Shown here: positions 33,753-42,671 of the stretch, piece after piece
Numbering within the stretch: position 1 is the stretch's first letter
Layout of the letters: each line of letters starts with the position of its first letter
Source: Streptomyces sp. NBC_00286
Lineage (GTDB): Bacteria; Actinomycetota; Actinomycetes; Streptomycetales; Streptomycetaceae
Reading direction: 5' to 3'
Assembly: GCF_036173125.1 (NCBI RefSeq)
Contig: NZ_CP108054.1
Coordinates: forward strand, 7,593,001-7,657,000
Length of the DNA: 64,000 nt
Notes under the pieces: generated by a model
What the model was told of the DNA's origin: nothing
Seen by the model: the letters and a program-made list of their open reading frames with translations, nothing else
Database searches by the model: none
Program-made: the position numbers and the translations under genes

Positions 33753-34284
33753 TTCTTCCCCAGCCCCGCCCCTTCCCGAAACTGGGGGCTGCGCCCCAGG
33801 CCCCGCTGCCTACGGCGGGTGGGCGCCTACCGCGGGTGGGTGGGTGCCTACCGGGGTGGTGGGTGACATGTTGTGTCGCGGCTGCGGGTTCGTTGTGGCT
33901 GGTCGCGCAGTTCCCCGCGCCCCTAAAAACCTGCGACTGCCCGCAACCCCGAAGAGCAAGCGAACCGAAAAGCCCGCACCCCGACGAAACCGGCACCCTC
34001 CCTCCGGCGGGAGGGGACGTGGGCCGGTGCGTCCTATGCCCGTCGCTTAGCTTCGGTCTGGGCACAGCTACGCCCTGTGTCAGCAAGGGGCCGTATGCCC
34101 TGTTGGCGACGGGCTGACGCACCGGACCGCGGCCCCGCACCCACCACGCACCCCAGGGGCGCGGGGAACTGCGCGAGCAACCACCACGCACCCGCACCCG
34201 CGACACGCAGTGTCACCCACCACCCCCTGCCGGGGGTCTGGGGCGCAGCCCCCCGTTTCGGGAAGGGGCGGGGCTGGGGAAAGA
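33753..34284. repeat. Long inverted repeat containing two dispersed-repeat copies
   Basis: The left arm (33753-33925) and right arm (34155-34284) are inverted copies: both carry TTCCCCAGCCCCGCCCCTTC at the outer end, GGGGCTGCGCCCCAG, GGTGGTGGGTGACA and GCGCAGTTCCCCGCGCCCCT at the inner end. The left arm has about 40 extra bases made of GCCTACCGCGGGTGGG-type repeats. The 229-base centre has no ORF I trust. The element occupies most of the 713-bp gap between two minus-strand genes. Confidence 0.85.
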
Positions 34285-34295
34285 ACCCCCCCGCC

Positions 34296-35198
34296 TCAGC
34301 CCCGCCCCGCCGCCCGAATCGCCTCCTCAACCCCCGGAAAAGCGAACGAGAAGCCCGACTCCAACAGCCGCGCAGGAAGCACCCTTTGGCTCCCCAGCAC
34401 ATCCCCGGCCATCTCGCCGAGCGCCAGCCGCAACGCCGGCGCGGGCACCGCGAAGAGGGTGGGCCGGTGCAGGACCCGGCCCATCGCGGCGGTGATCTCG
34501 CGGTTGGTGAGCGGCTGCGGCGCCGTCAGGTTGAAGGGGCCCGACAACGACTCCGTGTCGAGCAGATGCCGCAGCGCGGCCACCTCGTCGTGCAGCGCGA
34601 TGTACGACCAGTACTGGCGTCCGCCGCCCAGCCGCCCGCCGAGTCCCGCCTTGAAGAGGGGGAACAACCGCCCCCAGGCCCCGCCCTTGGCGGACACCAC
34701 CAGACCGGTGCGCGCGAAGACGGTCCGTATGCCCGCCTCCTCGGCCGGCGCCGCCGCCTCCTCCCACTCCACGCACAGCGAGGGCAGAAACCCGTCGCCG
34801 GGCGGCGAGTTCTCGTCCACGGCCCGTTCGCCGGTGTCTCCGTAGAAGCCGATCGCGCTGCCGTTCACGAAGACGCGCGGCAACGGGGAGAGGGAGGTGG
34901 CCGCCTCCGCGAGCGCCGTCGTGCCGAGGACCCGGCTGTCGCGGATCTTCCGCTTGTACGCGGACGTCCAGCGGCGGTCACCGACCCCGGCCCCGGCGAG
35001 GTTCACCACGGCGTCGCAGCCGCTGAGCCCGGCCGCGTCGACGTACTGCCGCTCGGGATCCCACTCGACCTCGTCCTTCGCCCGGGGCGTACGGCGCACC
35101 AGCCGTACCACCTCGTGCCCGTCCGCGGTCAGCGACCGCACCAGTGCCGCACCGATGAGACCGGACGCCCCGGCCACGGCGATTCGGGAAGCTTCCAT
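34296..35198 (-). CDS. TIGR01777-family epimerase
   Basis: 300 residues. An atypical extended short-chain dehydrogenase: NAD-binding motif IAVAGASGLIGAALVRSL, VVNLAGAGVGDRRWT, FVNGSAIGFYGDTGERAVDE and the C-terminal block AGDVLGSQRVLPARLLESGF characteristic of the TIGR01777/YfcH family. The cofactor is probably NADP(H); the substrate is unknown. ATG 35198 has a GGGGG stretch just upstream. The stop is 12 bases from the right arm of the long inverted repeat, which may serve as its terminator. Confidence 0.9.
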   Translation of the reverse strand: MEASRIAVAGASGLIGAALVRSLTADGHEVVRLVRRTPRAKDEVEWDPERQYVDAAGLSGCDAVVNLAGAGVGDRRWTSAYKRKIRDSRVLGTTALAEAATSLSPLPRVFVNGSAIGFYGDTGERAVDENSPPGDGFLPSLCVEWEEAAAPAEEAGIRTVFARTGLVVSAKGGAWGRLFPLFKAGLGGRLGGGRQYWSYIALHDEVAALRHLLDTESLSGPFNLTAPQPLTNREITAAMGRVLHRPTLFAVPAPALRLALGEMAGDVLGSQRVLPARLLESGFSFAFPGVEEAIRAAGRG

Positions 35199-35300
35199 GC
35201 CCCCATCCTCCGCCCACGGTCTCCGGGCCATCGCGCCGAGGACCCAAGAGGCCCCCGGAGCGCGCCGAAAAACACCGGACGACGGCTCGCGCACCCGCCG

Positions 35301-35306
35301 TACAGT
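35301..35306 (+). promoter_or_regulatory. -10 element of a probable leaderless promoter
   Basis: TACAGT (TAnnnT pattern) is 7 bases before the GNAT ATG, so transcription would start at or next to the start codon. Confidence 0.45.
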
Positions 35307-35313
35307 GACCTCC

Positions 35314-35802
35314 ATGCCCGCCTTGCACATACGCCCCGCCCTGTTCGAAGACGAGGACGCACTGGGGCGGCTGGACCGTGCGACCTGGTCGTATCTGCAT
35401 GCGGTCAGGCCCCGGGAAGAGCCGCCGTACGAGCCGTTCTTCGGTGACCGCTACGGGCCCCGCGACCATCTCGTCGCGGAGCTGGACGGTCGCCTCGTCG
35501 GCTATGTGCGCCTCGGTTTCCCCACCCCGCTCGTCTCCAACGCACACGTACGGCAGATCCAGGGCCTCGCCGTCGCCGAGGAGGCGCGCGGCTTCGGCGT
35601 GGGCCGGGCGCTGATCCGCGCGGCGATCGAGGAGGCCCGCCGCCAGGGCGCCCTGCGCATGTCGCTGCGCGTCCTCGGCCACAACACCCCGGCCCGCAAG
35701 CTGTACGAGTCGGAGGGATTCGTCGTGGAGGGAATCCAGCCGGGGGAGTTCTACCTCGACGGGAAGTACGTCGACGATGTGATGATGGGCCGCAGCCTTT
35801 GA
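35314..35802 (+). CDS. GNAT-family N-acetyltransferase
   Basis: 162 residues. The acetyl-CoA-binding loop is clear in QIQGLAVAEEARGFGVGRAL followed by IRAAIEEARRQG, and the C-terminal part has VLGHNTPARKLYESEGF. The acceptor substrate is unknown. No Shine-Dalgarno site precedes ATG 35314; instead TACAGT ends 7 bases before it, the geometry of a leaderless transcript. It is divergent from the TIGR01777 gene. Confidence 0.9.
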   Translation: MPALHIRPALFEDEDALGRLDRATWSYLHAVRPREEPPYEPFFGDRYGPRDHLVAELDGRLVGYVRLGFPTPLVSNAHVRQIQGLAVAEEARGFGVGRALIRAAIEEARRQGALRMSLRVLGHNTPARKLYESEGFVVEGIQPGEFYLDGKYVDDVMMGRSL

Positions 35803-35839
35803 GCGTCGCTCAGGGCGATGTCGGGGCCCCTGCCGGGGC

Positions 35840-37027
35840 TCAGGACGACGTGACCGGGTCGCCCGTGTCCACCGGTGTCGACGACCTCGCCGCCTGCCGG
35901 GCGTCGTCGGCGACCTCGTCGGCGGTCAGGACGTAACCCGTCTCGGCGTCGCTCGTGGAGCGGGCGAAGACGACCCCGTACACCTTGCCGTCCGTGGTCA
36001 GCAGGGGGCCGCCGGAGTTGCCGGGCAGGACCGTGGAGCGGATGGAGTAGATCTCGCGGGTGACGATCTCGGAGCCGTAGATGTTCTTGCCCCTGGCCTG
36101 GATCTTGTTCGCGACGGTGGCCGCCTGGAGGTCAAGGCCGCCGTCCTGCGGGTAGCCCGCGACCACGGCCGGGTTGCCACGCGTCGCGCTGTTGTCGAAG
36201 GGCAGGATGGGGGCTTCGAGGTCCGGTACGACGAGGACGGCGACGTCCTTGTCGGGGTCGAAGAGGACGACCCTCGCCTCGTATGCCCGGCCCGTGCCGC
36301 CCACGCGTACGGTCGGCTCGTCGATGCCCGCCACCACGTGGGCGTTCGTCATCACATGCTCGGCCGCGTACACGAAGCCGCTGCCCTCGCGGCCCTGGTC
36401 GCCGGCGACGCCTTCGACCTTCACTGTGGAGCGCATCGCGGCCCGGTTGGCCGCCGCGGTGACGCTGTCCCCGGACGGCCTGGCGACGCTCGTGGCCGGC
36501 TCGCTCTCGAACGGGTTGAAGACCTGCGGGAACCCCGCCTCCGTGAGCGCCGAGGTGGCGCGGGAGTACCAGGCCGGCGTCGTCTCCGGCATGGTGCTCT
36601 GCACCGCGCCGAGCAGCGAGGAGCCGCGGATGGCCTGGCTGAGGACGGGGGAGGCGGACGCGCCGAGCACGCTCGCGGCGACCCAGGCCACCACCAGGAC
36701 GGCCACGGTGTTGGCCGCGGCACCGCCCACTCCGTCGGCGATGCGCAGGGGGCCCCGGTCCAGCTCGCGGCGCAGTCGCAGGGCCAGCCGTCCCGCCAGT
36801 TCGTGCCCGACGGCGGCCGGCACCAGCACGGTGAGCACCGCCGTGATCGTCGCCGTCGTGGTCCCCGCCGTCACCAGGTCCATCATCCAGGGCAGCACCC
36901 ATACGCCGATGACCGCGCCGCCCACGAACCCGGCCAGCGACACACAGCCCGCCACCAGCCCGCGCCGGTAGCCGGACGCCGCGTACAAGAGGATCACCAG
37001 CAACAGCAGGATGTCGAGCAGGTCCAC
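35840..37027 (-). CDS. MarP-family membrane serine protease
   Basis: 395 residues. Four N-terminal membrane helices (about 5-25, 28-46, 57-75 and 102-122) form a CvpA-like domain, followed by an extracytoplasmic trypsin-like domain with the triad His230 (NAHVV), Asp261 (PDKDVAVL) and Ser338 (LPGNSGGPLL). This is the MarP arrangement, which in mycobacteria protects against acid and oxidative stress by processing a peptidoglycan hydrolase. A PGRP-type amidase is encoded divergently next door, a suggestive partner (inference). Confidence 0.92.
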   Translation of the reverse strand: MDLLDILLLLVILLYAASGYRRGLVAGCVSLAGFVGGAVIGVWVLPWMMDLVTAGTTTATITAVLTVLVPAAVGHELAGRLALRLRRELDRGPLRIADGVGGAAANTVAVLVVAWVAASVLGASASPVLSQAIRGSSLLGAVQSTMPETTPAWYSRATSALTEAGFPQVFNPFESEPATSVARPSGDSVTAAANRAAMRSTVKVEGVAGDQGREGSGFVYAAEHVMTNAHVVAGIDEPTVRVGGTGRAYEARVVLFDPDKDVAVLVVPDLEAPILPFDNSATRGNPAVVAGYPQDGGLDLQAATVANKIQARGKNIYGSEIVTREIYSIRSTVLPGNSGGPLLTTDGKVYGVVFARSTSDAETGYVLTADEVADDARQAARSSTPVDTGDPVTSS

Positions 37028-37281
37028 GGAGCACCCTTTCTCTTGGGCCCCTCAGTACGTGCGCCGCGGGCCCAGTGATCACCCACGCGCGCGTGAGGCC
37101 CGTAATTCGGCCACGCACGCGTGGAACCTGCTGTGTCTTCCCGGGGGACGACCCCCGGACCCCCAGCCGGGATCTGCACCCGTGCGTGGAACCTAAAAAA
37201 CGCGCAGAGCACGGGCGTTGGTTCCACCGGGTGGCACAGCACACATCGCGGAAGCCACAGGTCTCCCGGAGAGTGGGCCTC

Positions 37282-38097
37282 ATGCGTGTCTTCCGTGCAC
37301 CGCTGTCGCGTCTGCCGCGTGCGGTGCGGGTGGCCCTGGTCTGTCTGCCCGGCCTCGCGGCCGTCATCGCGCTGGTCCTCTGGGCCGTGGCCGCCGACCG
37401 CACGCCGGCGGGCACCGGACGACCCGCCACGGCACGGACCCCCGCGGGACACCGCGCCGAACGCCCCGCCATCGTCCCCAGGGAGCGCTGGCTAGGCGAC
37501 GCCGCGTACACGCGCCCGCCCGCCCGGTACGCCGACCGCGTCCTGGCCGTGTTCATCCACCACACCGACTCGCCGAACGACTACGACTGCGCCGACACCC
37601 CCCGCATCATCCGGGACATGTACGTCGGCCAAGCCGGCGGCCGGGCCTGGGACGACATCGGCTACAACTTCCTCGTGGACCGCTGTGGAACCATCTACGA
37701 GGGCCGCGCGGGCGGAGTCGAGCGCCCCGTCGTCGGCGCGCACACCCAGGGCTTCAACGTCGGTACGACGGGAATCGCGGCGATCGGCACCTTCACCACC
37801 GGAGTGCCGGTCCCACATGCCATGACCGACGCCGTCGCAGCCGTCGCGGCCTGGAAACTGGGCCTGAGCGACATCGACCCGCGTTCCCCGGTGCGCCTGG
37901 TCTCCACAAACAGCATGAGCAGATATCGAGCAGGCACCCCCGGCACCTTCGCGGCCATCGCCGGCCACGCCGACGGCTACTACACCGCCTGCCCAGGCGA
38001 GGCCCTGACAGCCCGCCTCCCCGCGATCAGGGAACGCGCGGCCCACCTCCAGGGAAGGCAACGGCTCACAGGTACACCACAGCCGGCTCACCGCTGA
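37282..38097 (+). CDS. Secreted/anchored peptidoglycan-recognition amidase (PGRP, amidase_2)
   Basis: 271 residues. An N-terminal membrane segment (about 15-41) is followed by a Thr/Ala/Arg-rich linker and an amidase_2/PGRP domain: FIHHTDSPNDYDC (zinc His), GYNFLVDRCGTIYEGRAGG, VVGAHTQGFNVGTTGIAAIG and AGHADGYYTACPG (zinc His and Cys). It should cleave the bond between N-acetylmuramic acid and L-Ala. ATG 37282 has GGAGAG 8 bases upstream. It is divergent from the MarP protease gene across 254 bases that contain the pairing arms GTGGAACC (37186) and GGTTCCAC (37220). Confidence 0.9.
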   Translation: MRVFRAPLSRLPRAVRVALVCLPGLAAVIALVLWAVAADRTPAGTGRPATARTPAGHRAERPAIVPRERWLGDAAYTRPPARYADRVLAVFIHHTDSPNDYDCADTPRIIRDMYVGQAGGRAWDDIGYNFLVDRCGTIYEGRAGGVERPVVGAHTQGFNVGTTGIAAIGTFTTGVPVPHAMTDAVAAVAAWKLGLSDIDPRSPVRLVSTNSMSRYRAGTPGTFAAIAGHADGYYTACPGEALTARLPAIRERAAHLQGRQRLTGTPQPAHR

Positions 38098-38150
38098 CCC
38101 AGAACCCTGCCTCCTAGCGTCGAAGCACGCACTGACCGGAGGTGGAACTC

Positions 38151-38378
38151 ATGACCAGTCACCAGAACGAGCAGCAGCGCCGACCCCGGCGGACGACCCT
38201 GTGGGCACGAACCGTACGCAGCCCATGGACCGTGGCCTGCGCGATCGCCGCCGTAGTGCTGGGCCCCTCCGCCGCCACAGCGTCGGCCCTGGACCGAGCC
38301 AACGCGGCACCTCAGCACAGCGCGCCGAGGACCGGCTCGTACGCGCCGGAGGCGCACCGGCAGCTGCCCGGCAGGTAG
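38151..38378 (+). CDS. Small basic protein with a signal-anchor segment
   Basis: 75 residues. A very basic N-terminus (QQRRPRRTTLWARTVRSP) precedes a single hydrophobic segment (TVACAIAAVVLGPSAATASA) that looks like a secretion signal, leaving only about 30 mature residues. GGAGG lies 9 bases before ATG 38151. Function is unknown; it may be cotranscribed with the amidase 53 bases upstream. Confidence 0.6.
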   Translation: MTSHQNEQQRRPRRTTLWARTVRSPWTVACAIAAVVLGPSAATASALDRANAAPQHSAPRTGSYAPEAHRQLPGR

Positions 38379-38391
38379 CTTCCAGTAGCGC

Positions 38392-38910
38392 TCAGTCCGC
38401 GAACCGCTCCCACAGTCGCGGAAAACGTTCCGCCAGCACCTTCTGGTTCTCGAAGTCGATGGGCGTGCCCGTCGGCTCCGGGGGCGCGGCCGGGATGCCG
38501 AGGTCCGGGGCGACGACGCCGGTGAGCTGTTCGTACGCCTCGTCCGCGGCGTAGCCGAGTTCCTCGCCGTCGCCGTCGACCTCGTCGTCGAAGTCGGGCA
38601 GGAGTTCGGCGAGTTGGTCGGGATCGTGCACGGCATGCTCGTACACATCCCGACCCTGGCCGATCAGCCAGCAGCGAAAGAAGTCGAAGGCGTCGTCGCT
38701 GGCGCCGTCGAGGAGGATCCAGGCGGCGCCCCAAAGGTCCCAGGAGTAGGCGCGGTTGTAGCGGGCCTCGAAGTGACGGGCGAAGTCCAGGACCGAGTCC
38801 GGGTCTAGGCCGAGGAGTCGTTCGACGAGCAGGTCGGCCTGCTCGTCGGGGTCGCCCTCGGCGGCCTCGCGGGTTGCGTCCACCAGGTCCCAGAACTCCG
38901 TCTCGTCCAT
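38392..38910 (-). CDS. DUF4240 protein
   Basis: About 172 residues, acidic and soluble. The family pattern is visible: MDETEFWDLVDATREAAEGD, RYNRAYSWDLWGAAWILLDG, DAFDFFRCWLIGQGRDVYEH and EELGYAADEAYEQLTG. DUF4240 proteins are widespread in actinobacteria and sometimes appear in defence or toxin-immunity contexts, but no such neighbour is seen here. The start is uncertain (ATG 38910 used; ATG 38925 in frame). Confidence 0.85.
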   Translation of the reverse strand: MDETEFWDLVDATREAAEGDPDEQADLLVERLLGLDPDSVLDFARHFEARYNRAYSWDLWGAAWILLDGASDDAFDFFRCWLIGQGRDVYEHAVHDPDQLAELLPDFDDEVDGDGEELGYAADEAYEQLTGVVAPDLGIPAAPPEPTGTPIDFENQKVLAERFPRLWERFAD

Positions 38911-39046
38911 CACGTGCACCAGCATCGGGCCTGTACCCGGCCCGCGCACCTGGGCACAGGCAGATCGTTATGCGCGCACATGCCCACGGAAAACCCGATG
39001 GAAAGCCGGACAGCGGCTGTCGGCATTCGGCGGGATGCTCGGTCGT

Positions 39047-39994
39047 ATGGAGAACGCACAGCCACTCAAGGGAAAGATCGCCCTGATCGCGGGCGCCACA
39101 CGCGGCGCCGGGCGGGCCATGGCCGTGGAACTGGGACGCGCCGGAGCCACCGTGTACGTCACGGGACGTACGACCCGTGATCACGTCAGCGAGGTCGGCC
39201 GGTCCACCGAGACCATCGAGGAGACCGCCGAACTGGTCGACGCGGCGACCGGAGCCGAAGGCCGGGGCATCGCCGTGCCGACGGACCATCTGGAACCTGA
39301 GCAGGTACGGGCCCTCGTCGCCCGTATCGACCGGGAGCAGGGCCGTCTGGACATCCTCGTCAACGACCTCTGGGGCGGCGACGTCCACCTCGACATGGGC
39401 TCGCGTGAGCAGCCGAAGCTGTGGGAGATGGACCTCGACAAGGGACTGCGGGTCATGCGCCTCGGCATCGAGTCGCACATCGTCACCAGCCACAGCGCCC
39501 TGCCGCTCCTGGTCCGCAACCGCGGCGGCCTGCTGGTCGAGGTCACCGACGGCACCGAGGAGTACAACCGCACCACCTACCGCAAGCCGTTCTTCTACGA
39601 CCTCGCCAAGACGACCCCGATCCGCATGGCGTACGGCCTCGGCGAGGAGCTGAAGGAGTACGGCTGTACGGCCGTCTGTCTCACCCCGGGCTGGCTGCGC
39701 TCCGAGGCGATGCTCGACACCGCCTTCCATGTCACCGAGGAGAACTGGCGGGACGCCTGCGAGCAGGCTCCGCACTTCGCGATCTCCGAGTCGCCCACGT
39801 ATATCGGGCGGGCGCTGGCCGCGCTCGCCGCCGATCCCGAGGTGGCGCGCTGGAACGGGCAGTCGCTGTCCAGCGGAGGCCTGGCCCGGGAGTACGGCTT
39901 CACGGACGCCGACGGCTCGGCGCCCGACGCCTGGCGCTATATCGCGGAGGTCGAGCAGGCGGGCAAGCCCGCGGACGTCACGGGCTATCGGTGA
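39047..39994 (+). CDS. SDR-family oxidoreductase
   Basis: 315 residues. Classical Rossmann start IALIAGATRGAGRAMAVELG with VYVTGRTTRDH, then ILVNDLWGGDVHLDM and the catalytic YDLAK around residue 185, followed by VCLTPGWLRSEAM. It is slightly longer than typical SDRs (250-280) through a C-terminal extension. ATG 39047 is used; an in-frame ATG 39035 behind CGGCGGG is possible. Its last 17 bases overlap the end of the convergent WYL regulator gene. Confidence 0.9.
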   Translation: MENAQPLKGKIALIAGATRGAGRAMAVELGRAGATVYVTGRTTRDHVSEVGRSTETIEETAELVDAATGAEGRGIAVPTDHLEPEQVRALVARIDREQGRLDILVNDLWGGDVHLDMGSREQPKLWEMDLDKGLRVMRLGIESHIVTSHSALPLLVRNRGGLLVEVTDGTEEYNRTTYRKPFFYDLAKTTPIRMAYGLGEELKEYGCTAVCLTPGWLRSEAMLDTAFHVTEENWRDACEQAPHFAISESPTYIGRALAALAADPEVARWNGQSLSSGGLAREYGFTDADGSAPDAWRYIAEVEQAGKPADVTGYR

Positions 39995-40979
39995 CCTGCA
40001 CGCCGTAGTACGCCGCCGTCCGGGCCACCGCCTGCGCGAAGCGCTGCCGCAGCCCGGGCGGCTCCAGGACCTCCACCTCCGGTCCGAGGGAGAGGAGTTG
40101 GGTGTACGCCACGTCGTGCGACTCGACGGGCAGCGTGACCGTCACCCTGCCCTCGCCGTCGGGCGGGCCTGCCTGGGCCAGCGCCTCCTGCGCGGAGAGC
40201 GGATCCACGGCGTACCTCAGCTGCCGTCTGCCTGCCTCCGTCAGCCGGATCACCACCGTCGCCCGCAGGATCGAGCGCGCGAACTGCACCGCGCGTTCCG
40301 CCCAGAAGCCGGGCAGGTCGAATGCCTCGTCGCGTACGAAGCGTTCGTCGCCGCTCTCCACCGCGGTGAACCGGTCGATGCGGTAGACGCGGAAGGAGCC
40401 CGGGTTCGGGACGCGGGCGCACACGTACCAGACGCCTGCCTTCAGCACGAGGCCGTACGGCTCCAACTCCCGCTTCACCTCCGCCTCTTGGCGCCGATAG
40501 CGGGCGGTGATCCGGCGGTCGTCCCACACCGCCTCCGCGACGGCGGGCAGCAGCTCGGGCGTCTTCGGCTCGGCGAACCAGGCGGGGGCGTCCAGATGGA
40601 AGCGCTGCGCCGCGCTGTGCGGGGCGTCGCGCAGGGACGGCAGCAACGCCGCCGACACCTTCAGCCGGGCGGCCGAGGCGGCGTCCTCGAGCCCCATCTC
40701 GCGCAGCGCCCCGGGCACTCCGCTCAGGAAGAGCGCCTCTGCTTCGCTCCGGGCGAGCCCGGTGAGACGAGTGCGGTAGCCCCCGATGAGCCGGTACCCA
40801 CCCGTCCGTCCCCGGTCCGCGTACACCGGCACCCCCGCTTCCGACAGCGCCTGCGCGTCCCGCGTGATGGTCCGCTCGGACACCTCCAGCTCGCGGGCGA
40901 GTTCGGCGGCGGTCATGGAGGGGCGGGATTGGAGGAGCAACACCATCTTGATCAGCCGTGCGGCACGCATGACCGCCAT
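39978..40979 (-). CDS. YafY-type WYL-domain transcriptional regulator
   Basis: 333 residues. N-terminal DeoR/HTH_11 domain (MTAAELARELEVSERTITRD), a GxTGGYRL wing, then a WYL domain (RRQEAEVKRELEPYGLVLKA, WYVCARVPNPGSFRVYRIDR) and a C-terminal WCX extension. WYL regulators sense nucleic-acid or small-molecule ligands; the regulon is unknown. Two in-frame ATGs nine bases apart (40979, 40970) cannot be separated. It is convergent with and overlaps the SDR gene by 17 bases. Confidence 0.9.
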   Translation of the reverse strand: MAVMRAARLIKMVLLLQSRPSMTAAELARELEVSERTITRDAQALSEAGVPVYADRGRTGGYRLIGGYRTRLTGLARSEAEALFLSGVPGALREMGLEDAASAARLKVSAALLPSLRDAPHSAAQRFHLDAPAWFAEPKTPELLPAVAEAVWDDRRITARYRRQEAEVKRELEPYGLVLKAGVWYVCARVPNPGSFRVYRIDRFTAVESGDERFVRDEAFDLPGFWAERAVQFARSILRATVVIRLTEAGRRQLRYAVDPLSAQEALAQAGPPDGEGRVTVTLPVESHDVAYTQLLSLGPEVEVLEPPGLRQRFAQAVARTAAYYGVQVTDSP

Positions 40980-41111
40980 TCTGCCGGGGGCACCACCTGC
41001 CTGGGCGCACACATCCTGTGATGGGCCGGTAACGGCTGTTAACGTCGATCCAGAGTTCATTTCAGAGGTTCAGCGGTTTCCATCGGGACGTCCCTGGACG
41101 AGGACACGCAC

Positions 41112-42671
41112 ATGGCGGATCAGCCCCGCGAACAATGGGCAACACGAACGGGATTCCTGCTGGCGGCCATCGGCTCCGCCATCGGTCTCGGCAACATCTG
41201 GCGCTTTCCGGCCGTCGCCTACGAGAACGGTGGTGGCGCCTTCCTCCTGCCGTATCTCATCGCCCTGCTGACGGCCGGTATCCCGCTGCTCATCATGGAA
41301 TACACGATCGGGCGCAGATACCGGACCTCGCCCCCCGCCGCGCTGCGGCAGATGGCCCGGCCGGCGGAAGTGATCGGCTGGTGGCAGGTGGCGATCTCCT
41401 TCGTGATCGCCACCTACTACGCGGTCATCATCGCCTGGGCGATCCGCTACGTCGGATTCTCCGCAGACCAGGCATGGGGCGACGATCCTGAGGGCTTCCT
41501 CTTCGGCAGCTTCCTCCAGGCCTCCGAATCGCCCGGTTTCGTCTCCGGATACGTCTCCGGGGTGCTGTGGCCGCTCATCGCGGTCTGGGTGGTCGTGCTG
41601 GTCATCCTGGCGTTCGGCATCCGGCGCGGCATCGAAAAGGCCAACAAGGTTTTCATCCCGCTGCTGGTGATCTTCTTCGTCGCGCTGGTGATCCGGGCCG
41701 TCACCCTGGACGGGTCCGCGGAGGGCCTGGATGCCTTCTTCTCGCCCGACTGGTCCGAACTCGGCAACGGCAGTGTCTGGGTGGCCGCCTACGGCCAGAT
41801 CTTCTTCTCGCTGTCGATCGGCTTCGGCATCATGGTCACGTACGCGTCATATCTGCGGCGCCGCGCCGACCTCACCGGCTCCGCCCTGGTCGCCGGGTTC
41901 GCCAACAGCTCCTTCGAGATCCTCGCCGGCATCGGGGTGTTCGCCACGCTGGGCTTCATGGCGCAGCAGGCGGGCGTGCCGGTCGGGGAGGTGGCCACCG
42001 CGGGCCTCGGACTGGCCTTCGTGGCCTTCCCGACCATCATCTCCGAGATGTGGCTGGGCAGCCTGTTCGGTGTGATCTTCTTCGTGTCGCTGGTGATCGC
42101 CGGGCTGTCCTCGCTGATCTCCATCGTGCAGGTGGTCGTCGCCGCCGTGCAGGACCGCACCGGCCTGCACCGCGTCCCCGCCGTCTTCGGCGTCGGCGGT
42201 GCCGTGGCACTGGCCTCCATCCTGCTGTTCCCGACCAACGAGGGCGTCTACCTCCTCGACGCCTCCGACCACTTCATCAACCAGTACGGCATCGTGATGG
42301 CCGCGCTCGTCGGCGTGGTGGCGGTGGCCTGGCTGATGCGGAAGCTGCCCGAGCTCCAGCGGGACGCCGACGCCACCTCCGCCGTGCGCCTGGGTCACTG
42401 GTGGCGGATCTGCCTCGGCGTCATCACCCCGCTGGGGCTGGGCTGGATGATGGTCGACAGCCTGCGCGACGAGTTCGACGAGAACTACGAGGGCTACTCC
42501 ACCGAGTTCCTGCTGGGAGCGGGCTGGAGCGTGGCGATCGGCGCGCTGCTGGTCGGCGTACTGCTCTCCCTGATCCCGTGGAAGGCGGCCCGGGGCGGGC
42601 TGATCGACCTGGACATGGAGACCCCCGAGGAACGCGAGACCCATCGCAAGCACGGAGAGGAGGGCCGCTGA
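41112..42671 (+). CDS. Sodium-dependent NSS/SNF-family transporter
   Basis: 519 residues. A LeuT-fold neurotransmitter:sodium symporter with the sodium/substrate site in AAIGSAIGLGNIWRFPAVAY on helix 1 and about twelve membrane helices. The downstream MetS-type small subunit points to the bacterial methionine/alanine importer subgroup (MetP-like), which couples Na+ entry to hydrophobic amino-acid uptake. ATG 41112 is about 10 bases after GGACGAGGACA. The stop codon overlaps the start of the small subunit (TGATG). Confidence 0.93.
   Translation: MADQPREQWATRTGFLLAAIGSAIGLGNIWRFPAVAYENGGGAFLLPYLIALLTAGIPLLIMEYTIGRRYRTSPPAALRQMARPAEVIGWWQVAISFVIATYYAVIIAWAIRYVGFSADQAWGDDPEGFLFGSFLQASESPGFVSGYVSGVLWPLIAVWVVVLVILAFGIRRGIEKANKVFIPLLVIFFVALVIRAVTLDGSAEGLDAFFSPDWSELGNGSVWVAAYGQIFFSLSIGFGIMVTYASYLRRRADLTGSALVAGFANSSFEILAGIGVFATLGFMAQQAGVPVGEVATAGLGLAFVAFPTIISEMWLGSLFGVIFFVSLVIAGLSSLISIVQVVVAAVQDRTGLHRVPAVFGVGGAVALASILLFPTNEGVYLLDASDHFINQYGIVMAALVGVVAVAWLMRKLPELQRDADATSAVRLGHWWRICLGVITPLGLGWMMVDSLRDEFDENYEGYSTEFLLGAGWSVAIGALLVGVLLSLIPWKAARGGLIDLDMETPEERETHRKHGEEGR

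Noticed and set aside
33926..34154. Centre of the long inverted repeat considered as a gene
   Set aside because: All frames give Pro/Arg-rich or repeat-derived peptides with no ribosome site, and they overlap sequence shared with non-coding repeats.
37060..37230. GTGGAACC/GGTTCCAC region considered as a tRNA or other RNA gene
   Set aside because: Only one 8-bp helix can be drawn; no cloverleaf, anticodon arm or T-loop sequence is present.
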